Shown: positions 26,028 through 34,950, counted from the stretch's first letter. The stretch is DNA of 64,000 nt from Candidatus Scybalocola faecigallinarum (GCA_018711005.1 DVIT01000028.1:26628-90627), one strand, 5' to 3'. Notes: a model not told the origin generated them from the sequence alone. Made by a program: numbers and translations.

Positions 26028-27488
26028 TTACTGGGTAACCGCATCGATTACTGTCTGTACTTCCTGGATAGAGCTGTTGGCCAGTGTATTGATCTGTTCT
26101 GCATAATCGTCAATGTTCAGATCGCCATGGACGCAGGCGTCGATTACCTGAGCCATTGTAGCATTATCAGCATCTGCGGTGCTGATACCTGTCGGTGCTT
26201 CCCAGCGGGCATTTGTGTATCCCGGTGTGTATTTGAAGGCTTCAACGACAGCGTTGCCTTCCATGTTTTCATAAACTTCCTTAACGCCGGCCATTTCATA
26301 ATCTGTAAAGTAGCGTGTCATGATTTCTTCATCCTGGTTTGCAGGAAGGCTGTTCCATGTCAGCTCCGGATCAGCATCTAACAGATCCATTCTTGCCATA
26401 ATACCTTCTTTGCTGAAGGAGATGAATTTAAGGAAATCATAAGCTTCCTGAGGATGCTCTGTTGTTTTGGAAATAAAAGCATAGTCCGGGATAATACCTG
26501 TCTTGCCGTCAGGAAGGCCGACAAATTCCACATTGGAAGCCATGTCTGAATAAACGCCTACATTGGATGTGGGGTCAAAGCACATAGCAACCTTTCCTGC
26601 AAGGAATGCATCCCAGTCGCTCTCTGTTCCAAAGTTGGCTTTCTGCTCATCGGTCAGAGAGTCAAAGCTGTAGCCGTTAGTATAAATGGACTGGCAGAAC
26701 TTTATACCTTCAATAAATTCCGGAGAATTTAATGCTACTGCGCCGTCATTATAGGTAAACCATCCAAGCTCAGGATTTTTAATAAACGGATACCATTCAA
26801 AAATGTTTCCGCCGGCCTGCTTGATGGCAATAATGCCTTCACTTGGTGCAGACATATTTTCCAGCGCCTGCTGGAAATCATCCATTGTATAGCCGATGGA
26901 TAATGGCTCCTGGTTTTTAGATTCAAACAGGTCTGTATTTACATATAAGCCCATAAGGTGCATACCGGTGGGGATACCGTAAGTACCGGAGCCGTATTTT
27001 CCGGATTCAGACAAAACTGTGGGGATATTGGCCCAGTCCTCGTCATTTTCCACATAGGAGGTCACATCCAGCGCCCAGTCATTAGCAACGGCTGTGGGAA
27101 GGTCTGCAACAAAGCATACATCCGGCATCGTTCCGCCTGCAGCAGCTGTTGTCAGGGATTCAACCCACTTTGTCGTATCCATTTCTGTAGCGATCTCAAT
27201 GTTAATGTTTGTATGGAGTTCTTCATATTTCGCAATGATCTGCCGTTCAATATTATTTTCTTCTTCTGTTCCAAGGCTCCAGGATGCAAATCTTAAAGTG
27301 ATCTGTTCCCCGTCCCCGGCTGCCTCGCCGCCGGTGCTGTCAGAAGAAGCGCTGCTTTCTCCGGTTGTATCTGTACTTCCGGAACCTGCTGCGGAGCTGC
27401 CTTCTGTGTTGGAACCACCGCAACCTGCCAGCATGGATACCGCCATAACTGACGTCATAGTAACTGCTGCTAATTTTTTGAATTTCAT
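26028..27488 (-). CDS. Sugar ABC transporter lipoprotein solute-binding protein
   Basis: A 486-residue binding protein with lipoprotein signal: KFKKLAAVTMTSVMAVSMLAGC, giving lipid-modified Cys about residue 22, then a Ser/Gly/Thr-rich linker. The mature part is a family 1 solute-binding fold with ITLRFASWSLGTEEENN at the start and the DWDAFLAGKVAMCFDPTSN segment. ATG-ATC-ATG offers two starts; I use the second because spacing to AGGAGG is better. It lies 16 nt after the phosphorylase gene and is the second gene of the operon. Together with the membrane-anchored protein it gives two binding proteins for two permease pairs. Confidence 0.9.
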   Translation of the reverse strand: MKFKKLAAVTMTSVMAVSMLAGCGGSNTEGSSAAGSGSTDTTGESSASSDSTGGEAAGDGEQITLRFASWSLGTEEENNIERQIIAKYEELHTNINIEIATEMDTTKWVESLTTAAAGGTMPDVCFVADLPTAVANDWALDVTSYVENDEDWANIPTVLSESGKYGSGTYGIPTGMHLMGLYVNTDLFESKNQEPLSIGYTMDDFQQALENMSAPSEGIIAIKQAGGNIFEWYPFIKNPELGWFTYNDGAVALNSPEFIEGIKFCQSIYTNGYSFDSLTDEQKANFGTESDWDAFLAGKVAMCFDPTSNVGVYSDMASNVEFVGLPDGKTGIIPDYAFISKTTEHPQEAYDFLKFISFSKEGIMARMDLLDADPELTWNSLPANQDEEIMTRYFTDYEMAGVKEVYENMEGNAVVEAFKYTPGYTNARWEAPTGISTADADNATMAQVIDACVHGDLNIDDYAEQINTLANSSIQEVQTVIDAVTQ

Positions 27489-27504
27489 GATCATTTTCCT
27501 CCTG

Positions 27505-30500
27505 TTATTTTAAATATACATGGACGTTTCCGTCATTTTTCACTGCCTTAAGCCACTGTTCCTTTTCTACCCGCACGCCGCCTTTCCGATAGGGGTGGTC
27601 CATACGCTCAAAAGGAATCTCTTTATCTTCACATACCAGGCGTTCCACCCGGGCCCCATCCCCTTGAATGTGGAAGCACAGGCAGACGTTCTGATCAAAA
27701 ATTTCATACTGAACCTGAAGTCCATCCAGCTTTTCAGGGATTACCGGATCGATCTCCAGCTCTGTCTTTTTATCACGGATACCAAGGATATTTCCCAAAA
27801 GTCTGCCCATGAAGATCCCCGGTCCGCTGGAATAAATGCGCCATCCGCCTTTAACCGGCATTTCCCCGGTCTTTAACAGGTCGAATTTTTCAGCATACTG
27901 GTAGCGGTCTGAAAAATCACCTTCCGAGCTGCTGAAATAAGCGTTGCTCTGACGGAGCTTGGCATTTTTAACATAATCTTTAATATTTACAGGCACGATC
28001 TTCATCATGCTGTCAAAAGCTTCCCTGCCATCGCCCATAGCCGCCATAGCTTCAATATAACGAATATGTGCATGGACATACTGAAGGCTGATCTCACGGC
28101 CTACATTAGCGGCCTGTTCGGCCCTCTGGAAATATTTGCTGACGCCTCCGGCATACCGGGCCGGACGGTCCATCAGTCTTACACCGTCAGGGAAGGTCAG
28201 CTTTTCACGGATGAGAGCCACATTGGCCCGGGCCTGCTCCGGGTCAGCCATATGGCTGATAATGCTCCGTGTTAATGGAAGAAGCCGGTAATGGATGCCG
28301 GTCTTATCATCCAGAGGATGGAGCATGTAGGATAAGCTTCCATCATCGTTTAAATAAACAAATCCGGCAATAACACCGTCTTTTACAAGGTATTTTTCAA
28401 ATGCATCCTTAACGGCTGCTGCGATCACCTTCAGGTTATTGGCCATTAAAGCATCCTGGGTATCCTGGGAGCGTTCCAGCCCTTTTACAAGTCCCTCCAA
28501 TGTCTGGTAGGCCAGTGCCTGGGTCCATGCGCTGACAAGGCGTTCTTTCATTTTCGGATCTGCCGGCTGAAGGGTATCGTCCCAGTCGCCTCCCGCGTAG
28601 GAGATCAGGGCCGTATCATCAACAAAGCGTCCGCCAACAGACTCCAGCGCCTTTTCCAAATGGCCGCGCACGGTCTGAGTTTCGCCCAGGGTGCCGTCCG
28701 GATACCGGTAAGGTACGCTGGCGCTAAAGATGGATGTATCTTTTGTATATTCCACATAATCCCCAAGACATTTCAGCGGCCAGAAAACCACATCTCCGTG
28801 GCAGTCGCCCGCCATCACCGGGTATGCATCAAACATGAACCACTGTGGCCATTCTCCGGTTTCGCCGTTTTGATGGGCAAAAATTTCCAAAAGAGTTTCT
28901 CTGGCCAGCTCAAAATGGCCTGTGGCCAGCAGCAGCTCCATCGGCCCCTGGCACACATCTCTTGTGCCCCAGGCTGCGCCGTTGCACTGTTCAAGCCCTC
29001 TTGGTGTATAAAAATGAACAAAGGCATTATGAATGTACCAGTCGGATAAAACATTCAGCTTTTCAATGGCTGTTTTTTCTTTTTCCTGCGCCGGTGCATC
29101 CGGAGCAAAAGATAAATGCAGGCCCCGTTTAAACTGGTGATAAAAGCTCTGGTATTTTTCCAGTTCTTCTTTCAGTTCCAGGTCAAAGCCTTCTTTTCCA
29201 TGAACCGCTTTACATTCATGGGAAGGATATTCCCCATCCAGAGTTCCCAGGATTTCCACCTTAAATTCGTTTCCGGAAAATGCCGCGCACAACAGGGTCC
29301 GGTCACGGCCTTTGCCGTCCTCATAAAAGATCCCGTCATCGCTTACCGACGCATCTTCAGGGAAGCGGATCATATAAGACAGGTTTGGATAAACCTTCCG
29401 TATGGAGGACGCTGATTCCGGGAAAATACGGACGCTGCTTTCAAAGCCGGAAATTTCCACAGGCGAGTCAAACTCAAAGCCTTCCATAGACAGCTGGCTT
29501 GTAAGGATAAAGCTGTAGGAACGTCCCTTAAGGGAGTATGCCTGCAAGCTTACCTGTGGCTGATCTGCTGATGCCATAGCTGTGATCACAAGAATGTCAT
29601 CGCCAAGCTTGTAGTACCATGTGGAAAAATTAAATCCTGCTGCCCAGGCGGCCGGCATGGCAAGCACCTGGTAAACATCGCCGTTTTTAACCCACAGCCG
29701 CTGTCCTGTATATTTTTGGAGATTTAAAAGTCCCCGGTTGGAACAAAGCAGCCGGTTGGCATCTGTATTTCCCACAGAGATCTGGGCATGGAACAGACCA
29801 TACATATAGTTGGTGGAAGTCATTAACCCGCGGCTCAGCTTCTTGTCATCTGCAAGTGTGGAAATAATGTTTCCGTGAGGCCGTTCTGTCAGCACCTCTT
29901 TTGCCTGAAGGACCACATGGGTATGTTCCGGTGTAAAAAATGAAAGCAGCCGGTCATCTTCCCATTCCTCCAGGATCCGCTCAGGAAACAGAGCCTTAAG
30001 CTCCTCCCCGGTCAGTTCCCCGGAAGAAAATGCGCCGCCAAAGCTTTTGCTTTTCTTCACAGGAACAATCGCTTCCTCGTTTTCTGCTTCTGCAAGGCCT
30101 TCATAGGCTGCCAGGATCTTGTCCTGATCTAATGCTTTTTCGGCGGCTGTTTCCAGATTTTCTTTAAACATGCCATAAAAAGCTGCGGTCTTTGGCCCAT
30201 CCAGGATCATCCATTCTGTCCACAGCCCGATGTAGGCCAGCTCATACTGATATTTTTTTGCCGGCGCTTCATCGTACAGGGCCTTGATCTTTTGATCCTT
30301 TTTAACGGCTGTTCCAAAAAACTGCATCTCGTCGGTACAGTAACCGATCACCCGGCCCTGGACACACCCCTGCTGAAGGTAGGGGAATTTGCCGCCCTGG
30401 CTTTGATTCTGCCGTGAGCAGATGGTATAGCCATTAGGCCCTTCGTCTATAAAGTGATCCAAATACTGGCTCATATAAAGCTCATTGGTGCGGATCGTAT

Positions 30501-30900
30501 TTTTATCTGCAACCCCCGCATCCTGTCCGTAGATCAGCTGGACGCGCTGTCCGCTGCCAGACAGGGAAACTTTCCAGAACCACAGATTATCCCGGGCAAA
30601 AGTAAAGTAAACCGTATAATGGATTCCTTCTGCATCCCCCCTGAAAACCAGGCCATGGCTGGTTTTTGTAACCGTGCTTTCCGAACGGCACCCTAAAAGG
30701 GGATAAATGCCATCCTCCCCATCCTCATGGTGTACTTTCAGGAAAATATTATTGACCGAACCCTCAAATGGATGGCCCATAAACTGGTTGACCATAAAAT
30801 TGGCCACTGTAAATTCCCGAATATCGCCGTTTGGAAAGAACTCATACTTTGCATCCCCGCAGGTGAAGGTTATGCATTCCGCCTGCTGTTCTAGTATCAT
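27505..30900 (-). CDS. GH94-type beta-glucan phosphorylase, probably 1,2-beta-oligoglucan phosphorylase
   Basis: An 1131-residue cytosolic enzyme of the cellobiose-phosphorylase clan. The long N-terminal beta-sandwich opens with the pattern MVNQFMGHPFEGSVNNIFLK, and the (alpha/alpha)6 barrel has CQGPMELLLATGHFELA and the general-acid segment YAGGDWDDTLQP (Asp around residue 770). Length and N-terminal pattern fit 1,2-beta-oligoglucan (sophorooligosaccharide) phosphorylases of Listeria and Lachnoclostridium, which split beta-1,2-glucans with phosphate to glucose 1-phosphate. The related families GH149 and GH161 (beta-1,3) are similar in size and cannot be excluded. Start: ATG behind CAGGAGGAG; a 24-codon upstream extension crosses an operator. 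First gene of the operon, under LacI-type operators. Confidence 0.78.
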   Translation of the reverse strand: MILEQQAECITFTCGDAKYEFFPNGDIREFTVANFMVNQFMGHPFEGSVNNIFLKVHHEDGEDGIYPLLGCRSESTVTKTSHGLVFRGDAEGIHYTVYFTFARDNLWFWKVSLSGSGQRVQLIYGQDAGVADKNTIRTNELYMSQYLDHFIDEGPNGYTICSRQNQSQGGKFPYLQQGCVQGRVIGYCTDEMQFFGTAVKKDQKIKALYDEAPAKKYQYELAYIGLWTEWMILDGPKTAAFYGMFKENLETAAEKALDQDKILAAYEGLAEAENEEAIVPVKKSKSFGGAFSSGELTGEELKALFPERILEEWEDDRLLSFFTPEHTHVVLQAKEVLTERPHGNIISTLADDKKLSRGLMTSTNYMYGLFHAQISVGNTDANRLLCSNRGLLNLQKYTGQRLWVKNGDVYQVLAMPAAWAAGFNFSTWYYKLGDDILVITAMASADQPQVSLQAYSLKGRSYSFILTSQLSMEGFEFDSPVEISGFESSVRIFPESASSIRKVYPNLSYMIRFPEDASVSDDGIFYEDGKGRDRTLLCAAFSGNEFKVEILGTLDGEYPSHECKAVHGKEGFDLELKEELEKYQSFYHQFKRGLHLSFAPDAPAQEKEKTAIEKLNVLSDWYIHNAFVHFYTPRGLEQCNGAAWGTRDVCQGPMELLLATGHFELARETLLEIFAHQNGETGEWPQWFMFDAYPVMAGDCHGDVVFWPLKCLGDYVEYTKDTSIFSASVPYRYPDGTLGETQTVRGHLEKALESVGGRFVDDTALISYAGGDWDDTLQPADPKMKERLVSAWTQALAYQTLEGLVKGLERSQDTQDALMANNLKVIAAAVKDAFEKYLVKDGVIAGFVYLNDDGSLSYMLHPLDDKTGIHYRLLPLTRSIISHMADPEQARANVALIREKLTFPDGVRLMDRPARYAGGVSKYFQRAEQAANVGREISLQYVHAHIRYIEAMAAMGDGREAFDSMMKIVPVNIKDYVKNAKLRQSNAYFSSSEGDFSDRYQYAEKFDLLKTGEMPVKGGWRIYSSGPGIFMGRLLGNILGIRDKKTELEIDPVIPEKLDGLQVQYEIFDQNVCLCFHIQGDGARVERLVCEDKEIPFERMDHPYRKGGVRVEKEQWLKAVKNDGNVHVYLK

Positions 30901-30931
30901 TTTGCTCCTCCTGATTCGTTGATTAGTTTCC

Positions 30932-30945
30932 TTGAAACGTTTCAA
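30932..30945. promoter_or_regulatory. LacI-family operator, site 2 (perfect palindrome)
   Basis: TTGAAACGTTTCAA, a perfect 14-bp palindrome with the central CG typical of LacI-family operators. It lies in the leader, about 30 nt before the phosphorylase ATG. One base per half-site departs from the CcpA cre consensus, so a local LacI regulator is preferred over CcpA. Confidence 0.75.
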
Positions 30946-30993
30946 TATCTTTTCCAAAAAAATACCGAACAACGTCGGTTATTTTGTCTTTTC

Positions 30994-31007
30994 TTGGAAC
31001 GTTTCAA
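30994..31007. promoter_or_regulatory. LacI-family operator, site 1
   Basis: TTGGAACGTTTCAA, one base from a perfect palindrome, centred 62 bp from the other site. It lies about 20 nt downstream of the -10, where binding would block transcription. Between the sites a small ACCGA/TCGGT hairpin is followed on the minus strand by a run of seven T, a possible attenuator. Confidence 0.75.
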
Positions 31008-31026
31008 TGTTTTTGTTTATGTCTAT

Positions 31027-31055
31027 ATCCTACAACTACCACATGCGTTTGTCAA
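31027..31055 (-). promoter_or_regulatory. Promoter of the phosphorylase / ABC operon
   Basis: On the minus strand, TTGACA (31050-31055), 17-bp spacer and TAGGAT (31027-31032). The leader to the ATG is about 120 nt and contains both palindromic operators. Confidence 0.65.
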
Positions 31056-31139
31056 TATAGCAAAAATAATTTTCCATATTATCTAATTTTATAAGCACTT
31101 TTTTATGCATTTCCACAACAAACCCGGTCCGACACCTGT

Positions 31140-31208
31140 AAAAATGCTGCTATTAAGACCGCTAAAATCCCACCGGAGCTTTCGCCCAGGAAACCTCAGC
31201 ATTTTTTA
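31140..31208 (+). other. Possible structured leader with terminator-like outer stem
   Basis: AAAAATGCTG (31140-31149) is complementary to CAGCATTTTT (31197-31206), enclosing 47 nt with several short G/C blocks. It ends in a T run and lies about 90 nt before the plus-strand dehydrogenase gene. It could be a plain terminator or an attenuator/riboswitch-like leader. It does not match a riboswitch class I can recognise. The rest of the 399-nt intergenic gap holds the operon promoter and operators described separately. Confidence 0.45.
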
Positions 31209-31299
31209 TCACAAACCTACCAGCGAATGACTCGAAATCCCATGAAAAATCCTCTATGCTTTGAATCAGAAAACTATATATGAGGAAAGGATAAAAATT

Positions 31300-32439
31300 A
31301 TGTCAGATGCAGTATTAAACCAATTTACACCGCAAAAGAAAGAAAAACAGATCGATACATCCAAAAAACTGAAATTCGGCATTATCGGCACCGGCTGGAT
31401 CGCAGAATCCCATGTGGAAAGCCTGATGAAAATGCCGGATGTGATCATTGCCGCCGGAGCAGATATTATCCCCGGAAAAGCAAAAGAATTTTTCAGCCGC
31501 TATGGACTTAATGATGTGCGCTGCTATGAAAGCCATACAGAGCTTTTAGAAAAAGAAGAACTGGATGCTGTATGTATTTGTACATATAACAAAACCCATG
31601 CCCAGTGCGCCATCGACGCTTTAAACGCCGGCGTTCATGTGCTTCTGGAAAAGCCGATGTGCGTTACCACAGAAGAAGCCCTTGCCATCATTGAGGCGGA
31701 AAAAGCCAGCAACTGCCTGCTTTCCATCGGCTTCCAGCCCCGTATGGATAAAAATATGCAGATGATCAAAAAAATCGTGGATTCCGGCGAGCTTGGAAAG
31801 ATTTATTATATCCAGACCGGCGGCGGACGCCGCAGAGGTATCCCCAACAGCACCTTTATTGAAGAAAAGACCGCCGGCATCGGCGCTTTAGGAGATATTG
31901 GCTGCTACTCCCTGGATATGGTGCTTAACGCCATCGGTTATCCAAAGCCTCTGACCGTTTCCGGATATAAATCCGCCTACTTTGGCACAAATCCCAAATA
32001 CAATAACCCTGAGGACGCCGCCCGTTTTGATGTGGATGACTTTGCTGCTGCTTTCATCCGTCTGGAAGGGGATATTGTGCTGGATTTCCGTATTGCATGG
32101 GCTATGCACATTGACACTCCGGGGGATACGATCATCCTTGGTACTGAAGGCGCTTTACGCATCCCGTCCACAGAATGCTGGAACGGTTCCATTGGCGGCC
32201 CGTTAAAGATTTATAAAGATGTTGCCGGAAAACAGGTAGAATTTGAAATTCCGCCGGAAGCAGAGCCTGGCGACGGATGGGGATTATTTGATATGAAGCT
32301 GCGCTCCTTTGCCGATGCGATCAAGGAAAATCTGGAGCCGCCGGTACCTTCCAGCCAGATCTTATATAATCAGGCGATCCTGGACGCTATTGTGCGTTCT
32401 GCAAAACTGGGTCACGAAGTGGAAGTAAACCTTCCCTGA
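31300..32439 (+). CDS. Gfo/Idh/MocA family oxidoreductase (GH127 unit)
   Basis: A 379-residue NAD(P)-dependent dehydrogenase. The Rossmann motif is FGIIGTGWIAESH (about residues 25-37) and the family EKP motif is VLLEKPMCVT. The middle part GGGRRRGIPNS and GALGDIGCYS matches the substrate domain. Start: ATG at 31300 behind GAGGAAAGG; an earlier in-frame codon has no ribosome site. It is followed 31 nt later by the GH127 gene and is divergent from the main operon. It shares the overall layout of the dehydrogenase at 6.2-7.3 kb but the sequences differ widely, so this is a second member and not a recent duplicate. Substrate unknown. Confidence 0.87.
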   Translation: MSDAVLNQFTPQKKEKQIDTSKKLKFGIIGTGWIAESHVESLMKMPDVIIAAGADIIPGKAKEFFSRYGLNDVRCYESHTELLEKEELDAVCICTYNKTHAQCAIDALNAGVHVLLEKPMCVTTEEALAIIEAEKASNCLLSIGFQPRMDKNMQMIKKIVDSGELGKIYYIQTGGGRRRGIPNSTFIEEKTAGIGALGDIGCYSLDMVLNAIGYPKPLTVSGYKSAYFGTNPKYNNPEDAARFDVDDFAAAFIRLEGDIVLDFRIAWAMHIDTPGDTIILGTEGALRIPSTECWNGSIGGPLKIYKDVAGKQVEFEIPPEAEPGDGWGLFDMKLRSFADAIKENLEPPVPSSQILYNQAILDAIVRSAKLGHEVEVNLP

Positions 32440-32470
32440 CCCCAAACTTACAAAGGAGGTTTAAACGCAT

Positions 32471-34399
32471 ATGGATTTTATTTCATGGAAAGATATTGAA
32501 TTTAAAGACGGCTTTTGGGGACTGCGCCAGGATGTGCTGGCCAATGCCACTGCCGACGCCATTTATAACCGCTTTGATGAAACCGGCCGCATCCGTGCCA
32601 TGAACCTGAACTGGAAGGAAGGAGATCCTTGCCGTCCCCATGTGTTCTGGGATTCTGATGTGGCTAAGTGGATGGAAGGCACAGCCTATCTTTTGTACCA
32701 CCGTCCGGATCCGGAGCTTTCTGACAAGCTGGAAAAAATCATTGACGCCATCGAAAAGGGACAGACCGAGGACGGCTATTTTAACTCTGCCATCATGACC
32801 CTTGTTCCTGAAAAACGTTTTAAAGACCGGACCAATCACGAGCTTTATACAGCCGGACATTTAATGGAAGCTGCCGTTGCCCACTATGAGGCCACCGGAC
32901 AGGAACGTTTTCTCAAAATTATGGAGCATTTTGCCGACTGTATTGAAAAGGCTTTTGTTACAGAAAAAACCGCATCCTTTAAAACACCGGGACACCAGGA
33001 GATCGAGCTGGCCCTGCTGCGCATGTACCATGCCACAAACAATCCCCGTTACCTGGAACTGAGTGCCCACTTTGTCCGCCAGCGCGGCCTGGATCCCAAT
33101 GACCGGGTATTTTCCGTGCCTAACGGCACACCGCCGGCATATCCTCCCTGTGACAACCAGCTTTACTACAATGATACCTATGCCCAGGATGATGCCCCTG
33201 CCCACCAGCTGGAAAAGGCCGGCGGCCACGCAGTAAGAGCTATGTACTTTTACACCGCCATGGCCGGGGTTGCCCTGGAAACCCACGACGAGGATTTATT
33301 TAACGCATGCCGCCGTCTTTGGAACGACAGCACAGGCCGGAAAATGTATGTAACAGGCGGCGTCAGCGCGGAACGCTATGGCGAGGCCATTGGCACCGAA
33401 TATGTCCTGCCCCTTGAGCTGTCCTACGCAGAAACCTGCGCCTCTGTGGCTATGGCTAATTTTTCCAAGGCTATGTTTTGTCTTGAGCCGGACGGAAAAT
33501 ATATGGATATGATCGAGCTTGAAATGTACAACGGCGCCCTTGCCGGCCTGTCTCTGGATGGAAAGGGATTTTTCTACGACAATGCCCTTATGTGCCGTCC
33601 GAGAGTGACAGACTTCTTCAAAGGCATCCATGCAACGCCGCTGTATCCCCCTTATGAGCGCCAGGAACTTTTTGAATGCTCCTGCTGCCCGCCCAATATT
33701 TACCGCTTTATTGCCGCTATTGGCCAGTATTTTTACTCAACAGACGGCCACAGGCTCTTTGTCCACCAGTACGCAAACTCCTCAGCTTCTGTTGCATGGG
33801 GATCCGGCAAGATCACCCTGGAGCAAAAGACCGAGTATCCCTGGGACGGCGATATTGCCGTCACCCTTCACGGCAAGCAAAGCTTTCCGGGCGAAATCGC
33901 CCTGCGTATTCCCGGATGGTGTTCATCTGCAGATATACGGGTCAACCATCAGCCTGTACCTTACTCCATGAAAAACGGCTATGCCTATATCTGCCGCCGC
34001 TGGCAGGACAATGATCTGATCCAGCTGCATCTTGCCATGCCTGTAACAAAGCTTTTCTCCAATCCTAATGTTACAGAAACCGCCGGAAAATGCGCTCTGC
34101 GCCGCGGCCCCATCATCTACTGCCTTGAGGGGATCGACCAGCCGGAATATGATATTTTTGACATGTGCCTGCCAGACAGCTATAATGACTTCTCACTGAC
34201 GACGATGACCATTGCAGGCCAGAAGGTCACTGCCATTGGCGGAGTTGCCATGGTCAGCGACCCGGAAGCTTTTTCCGGTCCGCTGTATACCACCAGCCTT
34301 CCCCATCGCCGTCCGGCTCCAATGCGGGCTGTTCCTTATTATTGCTGGGCCAACCGGGGTGTCAATGACATGACCGTATGGATACAGCACAACGGATAA
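32471..34399 (+). CDS. Glycoside hydrolase family 127 protein (beta-L-arabinofuranosidase type)
   Basis: A 642-residue cytosolic GH127 (formerly DUF1680) protein. These enzymes use a Zn-bound cysteine nucleophile. The site is complete here: Glu321 and Cys323 in YAETCAS, and the CC pair at about 405-406 in FECSCCPPN, with the first of the pair the presumed nucleophile. An (alpha/alpha)6 barrel (about 1-425) precedes beta-sandwich domains. The start has AAAGGAGG at ideal distance. It would release beta-L-arabinofuranose (or a related sugar; some relatives act on other beta-linked sugars). Pairing with a MocA dehydrogenase suggests further oxidation of the released unit. Confidence 0.87.
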   Translation: MDFISWKDIEFKDGFWGLRQDVLANATADAIYNRFDETGRIRAMNLNWKEGDPCRPHVFWDSDVAKWMEGTAYLLYHRPDPELSDKLEKIIDAIEKGQTEDGYFNSAIMTLVPEKRFKDRTNHELYTAGHLMEAAVAHYEATGQERFLKIMEHFADCIEKAFVTEKTASFKTPGHQEIELALLRMYHATNNPRYLELSAHFVRQRGLDPNDRVFSVPNGTPPAYPPCDNQLYYNDTYAQDDAPAHQLEKAGGHAVRAMYFYTAMAGVALETHDEDLFNACRRLWNDSTGRKMYVTGGVSAERYGEAIGTEYVLPLELSYAETCASVAMANFSKAMFCLEPDGKYMDMIELEMYNGALAGLSLDGKGFFYDNALMCRPRVTDFFKGIHATPLYPPYERQELFECSCCPPNIYRFIAAIGQYFYSTDGHRLFVHQYANSSASVAWGSGKITLEQKTEYPWDGDIAVTLHGKQSFPGEIALRIPGWCSSADIRVNHQPVPYSMKNGYAYICRRWQDNDLIQLHLAMPVTKLFSNPNVTETAGKCALRRGPIIYCLEGIDQPEYDIFDMCLPDSYNDFSLTTMTIAGQKVTAIGGVAMVSDPEAFSGPLYTTSLPHRRPAPMRAVPYYCWANRGVNDMTVWIQHNG

Positions 34400-34410
34400 T
34401 CCATAAAACA

Positions 34411-34441
34411 AAGGGGACCTTCCATACGGAAAGTCCCCCTT
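34411..34441 (-). terminator. Terminator between GH127 and DUF6465 genes
   Basis: AAGGGGACCTTCC (34411-34423) pairs with GGAAAGTCCCCCTT (34428-34441) with one mismatch. On the minus strand it is followed by TTTGTTTT, so it mainly ends the DUF6465 transcript, and may also stop GH127 transcription. Confidence 0.75.
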
Positions 34442-34456
34442 AAAACACGTATTTTT

Positions 34457-34918
34457 TTATTCCCAGGCAGCAATGCTTCCTTTAATATCATTATTAATCA
34501 CAAAGTATGCTTTATTTTCCTCAGTTTTTAAATAAACGACCAGGTCCTTAAGATCCTTCATAAGATTTCCCTGAGCCTTCCACTGATTTTTAATTCGGGC
34601 AATAATATCCTGCTGTTCTACCTGATGCTGGGCAAACTGGTAGAAAATGCTGATCTTAGCCGCGCCCTTGCTTTCCGAAGCTTCTGCTGCGGCGCATCTT
34701 TTAGCTGCCGGTGCTTCCGTTTTTGCTGCCGCACTGTCAGCTTTCACCTGAACCTCAGAAGCCTTGACATCCTGAGCTTTTACTGTTTTTTCCTCTGCCG
34801 TATTCCTTTTGGCAGGAACGTCATTTTCTGTCACTGCTACGCATGCCTCAGCGGTCTGCTTTTCTGCGGCACATTCAGTCTGACGTTTCATCATTTTTTT
34901 CATCAAACGTTTCTTCAC
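34457..34918 (-). CDS. DUF6465 family protein
   Basis: A 153-residue protein. The first ~85 residues are a low-complexity Lys/Glu/Ala tail (AEEKTVKAQDVKASEVQVKAD), very basic at the start (KKRLMKKMMKRQ). The last ~65 are a compact conserved domain, KISIFYQFAQHQVEQQDI to VINNDIKGSIAAWE, matching DUF6465 of Lachnospiraceae. The charged tail resembles histone H1-like or nucleoid-binding tails, but that is only a resemblance. I start at GTG (34918) because GGAGG is 8 nt upstream. It has a consensus promoter (34951-34979), so is probably well expressed as a single gene. Function unknown. Confidence 0.72.
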   Translation of the reverse strand: MKKRLMKKMMKRQTECAAEKQTAEACVAVTENDVPAKRNTAEEKTVKAQDVKASEVQVKADSAAAKTEAPAAKRCAAAEASESKGAAKISIFYQFAQHQVEQQDIIARIKNQWKAQGNLMKDLKDLVVYLKTEENKAYFVINNDIKGSIAAWE

Positions 34919-34950
34919 GTAACAAACCTCCATTTCTTTCCGAGCTTCTA

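Noticed and set aside
30901..30972. 24-codon extension of the phosphorylase
   Set aside because: It reads through a LacI-type operator, and the ATG at 30900 has a strong ribosome site.
30932..31007. CcpA cre sites
   Set aside because: The palindromes miss the conserved G/C at the second and second-last cre positions; a local LacI regulator fits better, though dual use is not excluded.
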